8,615 nt of DNA. Source: JBEKJU01 sp050011095. GTDB taxonomy: Bacteria; Desulfobacterota; Syntrophorhabdia; Syntrophorhabdales; WCHB1-27. This document shows, in pieces, positions 6,222-8,615 of the stretch; within the stretch, counting starts at the first letter, position 1, and every line of letters starts with the position of its first letter. Both the position numbers and the translations under genes were made by a program. The stretch spans positions 1 through 8,615 of the forward strand of contig JBEKJU010000278.1 in assembly GCA_050011095.1 (NCBI GenBank), in the 5' to 3' direction. Below the pieces are notes generated by a model that ran no database searches, was not told the origin of the DNA, and saw only the letters and a program-made list of their open reading frames with translations.

Positions 6222-7285
6222 TACAGTACCACCCTGCTCCTTTGCTTATAGACCTGGGCAAGCAGCTCCGCGACGATGACGTAGAAGTTCTCGGGGATGA
6301 AGTCTCCCACCTTGACTGCGTAGAAAAGTGCCCGTGCGACGGGCTTGTTCTCGATAATCGTTACGCGGTGCGACCGTGCCACTTCCTTTATCCGCTCCGC
6401 GACGAATCCTGCCCCCTTGGCAACGATCCTCGGCGCGGGCATCTCTTTCGCGACATACCTGATGGCCACCGCAAAGGTCGTCGGGTTCGTGACGATGAGA
6501 TCGGCCTTCTTCACGTCCTCTATCATCCTCCTCCGCGCCACATCCCTCTGGAGCCTCCGGATCCTCGATTTCACGAGGGGGTTGCCCTCCCTCTCCTTGA
6601 ACTCCTCCTTGATCTCCTGCTGCGTCATCATGAGGTCCTTCTTCTGCTGCCACCTCTGCCTCATACAATCGAGACCCGCGAGAAAGAGAAACACGACGCC
6701 CAGCTTGATGCTGAGACTGAAGCACGTCCGGGCGGCAAAGCCGACTATCGACGCCGCGTCCTGATCGCCGAGGGAGAGTATCCCGGGCATCTCGTTCATG
6801 ACCTGGGAATAGAAGATATAGGCGAGGATTGCGATCTTGATGACTGATTTGAGCACCTCGAGAAAGGACCTCGGGGAGAAGAGCCTCTTAAGTCCCTTGA
6901 AGGGGTCGAGGAGGTCGAGCTTCGGCGCGAGTGCCTCCACGCTCCACATGAAGCCCGTCTGGACGAAGGAGGAGAAAACCCCAAGGGCGATGAGGAGCGC
7001 AAAGACGGGGACCACGATGGCAAGCCACTGATACACCGCGAAGGAGAGCATATTATGAACGCTCGTGGTGGTAAGCTCGGTGTCGAGACCCCTCATGTAG
7101 CCGGCATAGACTGCGAACATCCTGTTAAAGCCCTGGGACATGGAGTAGTATAGGAAAACGGACATGAACAGGATGACGAAGCAGGAGCCAAGCTCCGGCG
7201 ACTGCGCGACCTGTCCCTTCTTCCTCGCCTCCTGGAGCCGCTTCTCAGTCGGCTGTTCGGTTTTTTCCTGGAAAGTGTCAGCCAT
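6221..7285 (-). CDS. flhB: Flagellar export apparatus protein FlhB, substrate-specificity switch
   Basis: FlhB is an inner-membrane export component whose cytoplasmic domain cleaves itself and switches export from rod/hook to filament substrates. The 354 residues match the family. The N-terminus 'EKTEQPTEKRLQEARKKGQV' (7-26) is the classic signature. Four membrane segments lie at about 32-52, 84-107, 143-163 and 185-206. The cytoplasmic part from about 212 has the basic linker 'KSRIRRLQRDVARRRM' (239-254), then 'VTNPTTFAVAIRY' (265-277), 'VAKGAGFVAERI' (288-299) and 'ENKPVARALF' (312-321). Cleavage in this family falls between Asn and Pro of NPTH; here Asn267, Pro268 and Thr269 are kept but His is Thr270. 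ATG start with AGGA six bases upstream, nine bases after the fliR stop; its own stop shares a base with the flhA start. Confidence 0.97.
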   Translation of the reverse strand: MADTFQEKTEQPTEKRLQEARKKGQVAQSPELGSCFVILFMSVFLYYSMSQGFNRMFAVYAGYMRGLDTELTTTSVHNMLSFAVYQWLAIVVPVFALLIALGVFSSFVQTGFMWSVEALAPKLDLLDPFKGLKRLFSPRSFLEVLKSVIKIAILAYIFYSQVMNEMPGILSLGDQDAASIVGFAARTCFSLSIKLGVVFLFLAGLDCMRQRWQQKKDLMMTQQEIKEEFKEREGNPLVKSRIRRLQRDVARRRMIEDVKKADLIVTNPTTFAVAIRYVAKEMPAPRIVAKGAGFVAERIKEVARSHRVTIIENKPVARALFYAVKVGDFIPENFYVIVAELLAQVYKQRSRVVL

Positions 7286-7294
7286 GTCGCGTCC

Positions 7295-8062
7295 TCACAT
7301 CGCGGACCTGATGATCTTGAGCATTTCATTGTCCATGCCCCTGAAGAGCCCCGCGATCACGGGAACCATGAGATTGAGGGAGATCGTCAGCATTGTGAGC
7401 GTCACGAGGATCTTCATTGACGCGCCTTCAACAAAGACGTTCACCTGGGGAATCAGCCGGGCCAGAATGGCCAGGGCAAGCTCCATGAGAAATAGCGTGA
7501 CGATCACGGGGGCGCAGATCTTCAGACTGGCGCCGAAGATCTTCCCCGTCGATTCGATCAGGAACTGGAAAAGGGCGGGTCTTACGGCAACGGCGCCGGG
7601 AGGGATTTGCTTCAGGCTCGCCGCGACGGCCCGGAGGAGGATGTGATGACCGTCGATTCCGAGGAATATGATTATGGCAAGCATGTTCATGAACTGTTCG
7701 AGAACCGTCGTCTGGGTCATATTCACCGGGTCCATGGCGCGGGCAAAAGAGAGGCCGGATTGCATGGAGACGACCTCGCCTGCCGCGCTCACCGCCGCGA
7801 AGAGGATCCTTACGAAGAACCCCATGGCGAGCCCGATGAGGAACTCTTTGCTTACGGCGATAAGGAGGAGCAGGGCATCTCCGTGAAGATCGGGCGCCGG
7901 CACCGACTCAAAAAGGAGGAAGGCGACGAGGAGGGCCAGGCCTGCCTTGTAGGCAGCGGATATGCCTCCTGCTGACTGAAAAAGGGGCAGGAGCCAGATT
8001 ACCGAGACGACCCGGAAGAAGACGAGGACGAATTTCTGCCCCTCAAGGGTTATATCGACCAT
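7295..8062 (-). CDS. fliR: Flagellar export apparatus protein FliR
   Basis: FliR is a polytopic inner-membrane protein which, with FliP and FliQ, builds the helical export channel at the centre of the basal body. The 255 residues match the family. Hydrophobic segments are seen at about 11-29, 39-53, 64-88, 125-136, 178-205 and 216-242. Conserved family blocks include 'RVVSVIWLLPLF' (17-28), 'MQSGLSFARAMDPVN' (98-112) and 'IFLGIDGHHILLRAV' (132-146). The ATG has GAGG six bases upstream and lies three bases after the fliQ stop, so the two are tightly linked. Nothing essential appears to be missing. Confidence 0.96.
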   Translation of the reverse strand: MVDITLEGQKFVLVFFRVVSVIWLLPLFQSAGGISAAYKAGLALLVAFLLFESVPAPDLHGDALLLLIAVSKEFLIGLAMGFFVRILFAAVSAAGEVVSMQSGLSFARAMDPVNMTQTTVLEQFMNMLAIIIFLGIDGHHILLRAVAASLKQIPPGAVAVRPALFQFLIESTGKIFGASLKICAPVIVTLFLMELALAILARLIPQVNVFVEGASMKILVTLTMLTISLNLMVPVIAGLFRGMDNEMLKIIRSAM

Positions 8063-8065
8063 TTC

Positions 8066-8335
8066 TTACCTCACGTAAACCGGGATATTCGAGATGATCC
8101 CGGTGGTGAACGTCACGAGCATGTTGAGCATCCAGGGCGACAGGATCAGTAGGCACGTGATGATGGCCAAAAGCTTCGGCACAACGGAAAGGCTCATCTC
8201 GTGGATCTGGGTCGCCGCCTGAAAGATGCTGACCGTCAGGCCGACGACGATGGCCGCGCCAAGCATCGGGGCCGATACAAGGATTGCCATCTTTAAACAA
8301 TCCCTGAACAGTTGTATCACCAGATCCTGGTCCAT
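8066..8335 (-). CDS. fliQ: Flagellar export apparatus protein FliQ
   Basis: FliQ is a small inner-membrane protein of two long helices that packs several copies around FliP and FliR in the export channel. The 89 residues are the normal size. The two hydrophobic hairpin helices lie at about 15-38 and 50-72, joined by the strongly conserved loop 'FQAATQIHEMSLSVVPKLLA' (38-57). Most FliQ proteins read QINEM or similar at the loop centre; the His here is a small variation. A perfect AGGAGG (8341-8346), overlapping the fliP stop, precedes the ATG by five bases, one of the strongest ribosome binding sites in the window, fitting a subunit needed in several copies. Confidence 0.97.
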   Translation of the reverse strand: MDQDLVIQLFRDCLKMAILVSAPMLGAAIVVGLTVSIFQAATQIHEMSLSVVPKLLAIITCLLILSPWMLNMLVTFTTGIISNIPVYVR

Positions 8336-8340
8336 TGCAG

Positions 8341-8346
8341 CCTCCT
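8341..8346 (-). promoter_or_regulatory. Strong ribosome binding site of fliQ
   Basis: A perfect AGGAGG on the minus strand ends five bases before the fliQ ATG and overlaps the TAG stop of fliP, so ribosomes finishing fliP are well placed to start fliQ. Confidence 0.7.
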
Positions 8347-8615
8347 AGAAAAATCCTTTGATGAGGGAGCCCGTGAGAAGGTTCCACCCATCGGCCAGCA
8401 CGAACAGCATGAGCTTGAACGGCAGCGAGATGAGTATGGGTGGCAGCATCATCATTCCCGCCGAAAGCAGGGTGCTCGCGATGACCATGTCGATAACCAA
8501 AAAAGGGATATAGAGCAAAAACCCGATCTGGAAGGCCCGCTTCAGCTCGCTGATCGCGAAGGCCGGCACAATGACCCTGAAGGGTATGTCCTTTTCGGTG
8601 GCCGGCCTCTTCAGT
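8345..8615 (-). CDS. fliP: Flagellar export apparatus protein FliP, C-terminal part, 5' end beyond the window
   Basis: The frame is open from the right edge to a TAG at 8345-8347, giving about 90 residues. They match the C-terminal third of FliP: 'VPAFAISELKRAFQIGFLLY', then 'PFLVIDMVIAS', 'GMMMLPPILISLPFKLMLFV' and 'DGWNLLTGSL', ending in KGFF. These include two transmembrane helices and the conserved Met-rich segment that lines the closed gate. FliP forms a pentamer with FliQ and FliR in the export channel. A GTG at 8567-8569 falls inside this conserved block and is not a start. The stop is nine bases before fliQ. Confidence 0.97.
   Translation of the reverse strand, partial: LKRPATEKDIPFRVIVPAFAISELKRAFQIGFLLYIPFLVIDMVIASTLLSAGMMMLPPILISLPFKLMLFVLADGWNLLTGSLIKGFF

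Overview
The window is a densely packed block of flagellar and chemotaxis genes. Every gene lies on the minus strand, so the genes read from the right edge to the left. The GC-rich codon use, the gene order fliP-fliQ-fliR-flhB-flhA-flhG-fliA and a downstream HDOD-cheB-HEAT group suggest a motile Gram-negative bacterium. Nitrospirota or Desulfobacterota (the former Deltaproteobacteria) fit best, but that placement is inference from gene order and the lineage is not proven.

Right part (8615 to 2872): the tail of fliP, then complete fliQ, fliR, flhB and flhA (the membrane core of the flagellar type III export apparatus), then flhG (a MinD-like ATPase for flagellar number and placement) and fliA (sigma-28). 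Spacings are 30 nt or less, and two junctions overlap by one base (TAATG at flhB/flhA, TGATG at flhG/fliA), as expected for one polycistronic unit whose start lies beyond the right edge.

Middle (2871 to 2387): a 485-nt stretch without a convincing gene. Its half next to fliA holds a cluster of nested inverted repeats, and one hairpin looks like an intrinsic terminator facing the wrong way. Its other end holds a good match to a sigma-28 promoter directly in front of the next operon.

Left part (2386 to 1): an HDOD-domain protein, the chemotaxis methylesterase CheB (ATGA overlap), and the beginning of a HEAT-repeat protein that starts at a GTG and runs off the left edge. The sigma factor made by fliA probably drives this second operon.

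The most unusual observations concern the export apparatus. FlhA is 600 residues, with a clean in-frame gap of about 85-95 residues in its cytoplasmic domain. The gap matches the ACD2 region, which in well-studied FlhA proteins helps dock chaperone-substrate complexes. FlhB has NPTT where the autocleavage motif is normally NPTH. The flhF gene, usually between flhA and flhG, is absent there, and FlhG has lost most of the N-terminal motif that activates FlhF. Together these suggest a modified export gate and placement system, or alternatively recent gene decay or an assembly fault at FlhA.
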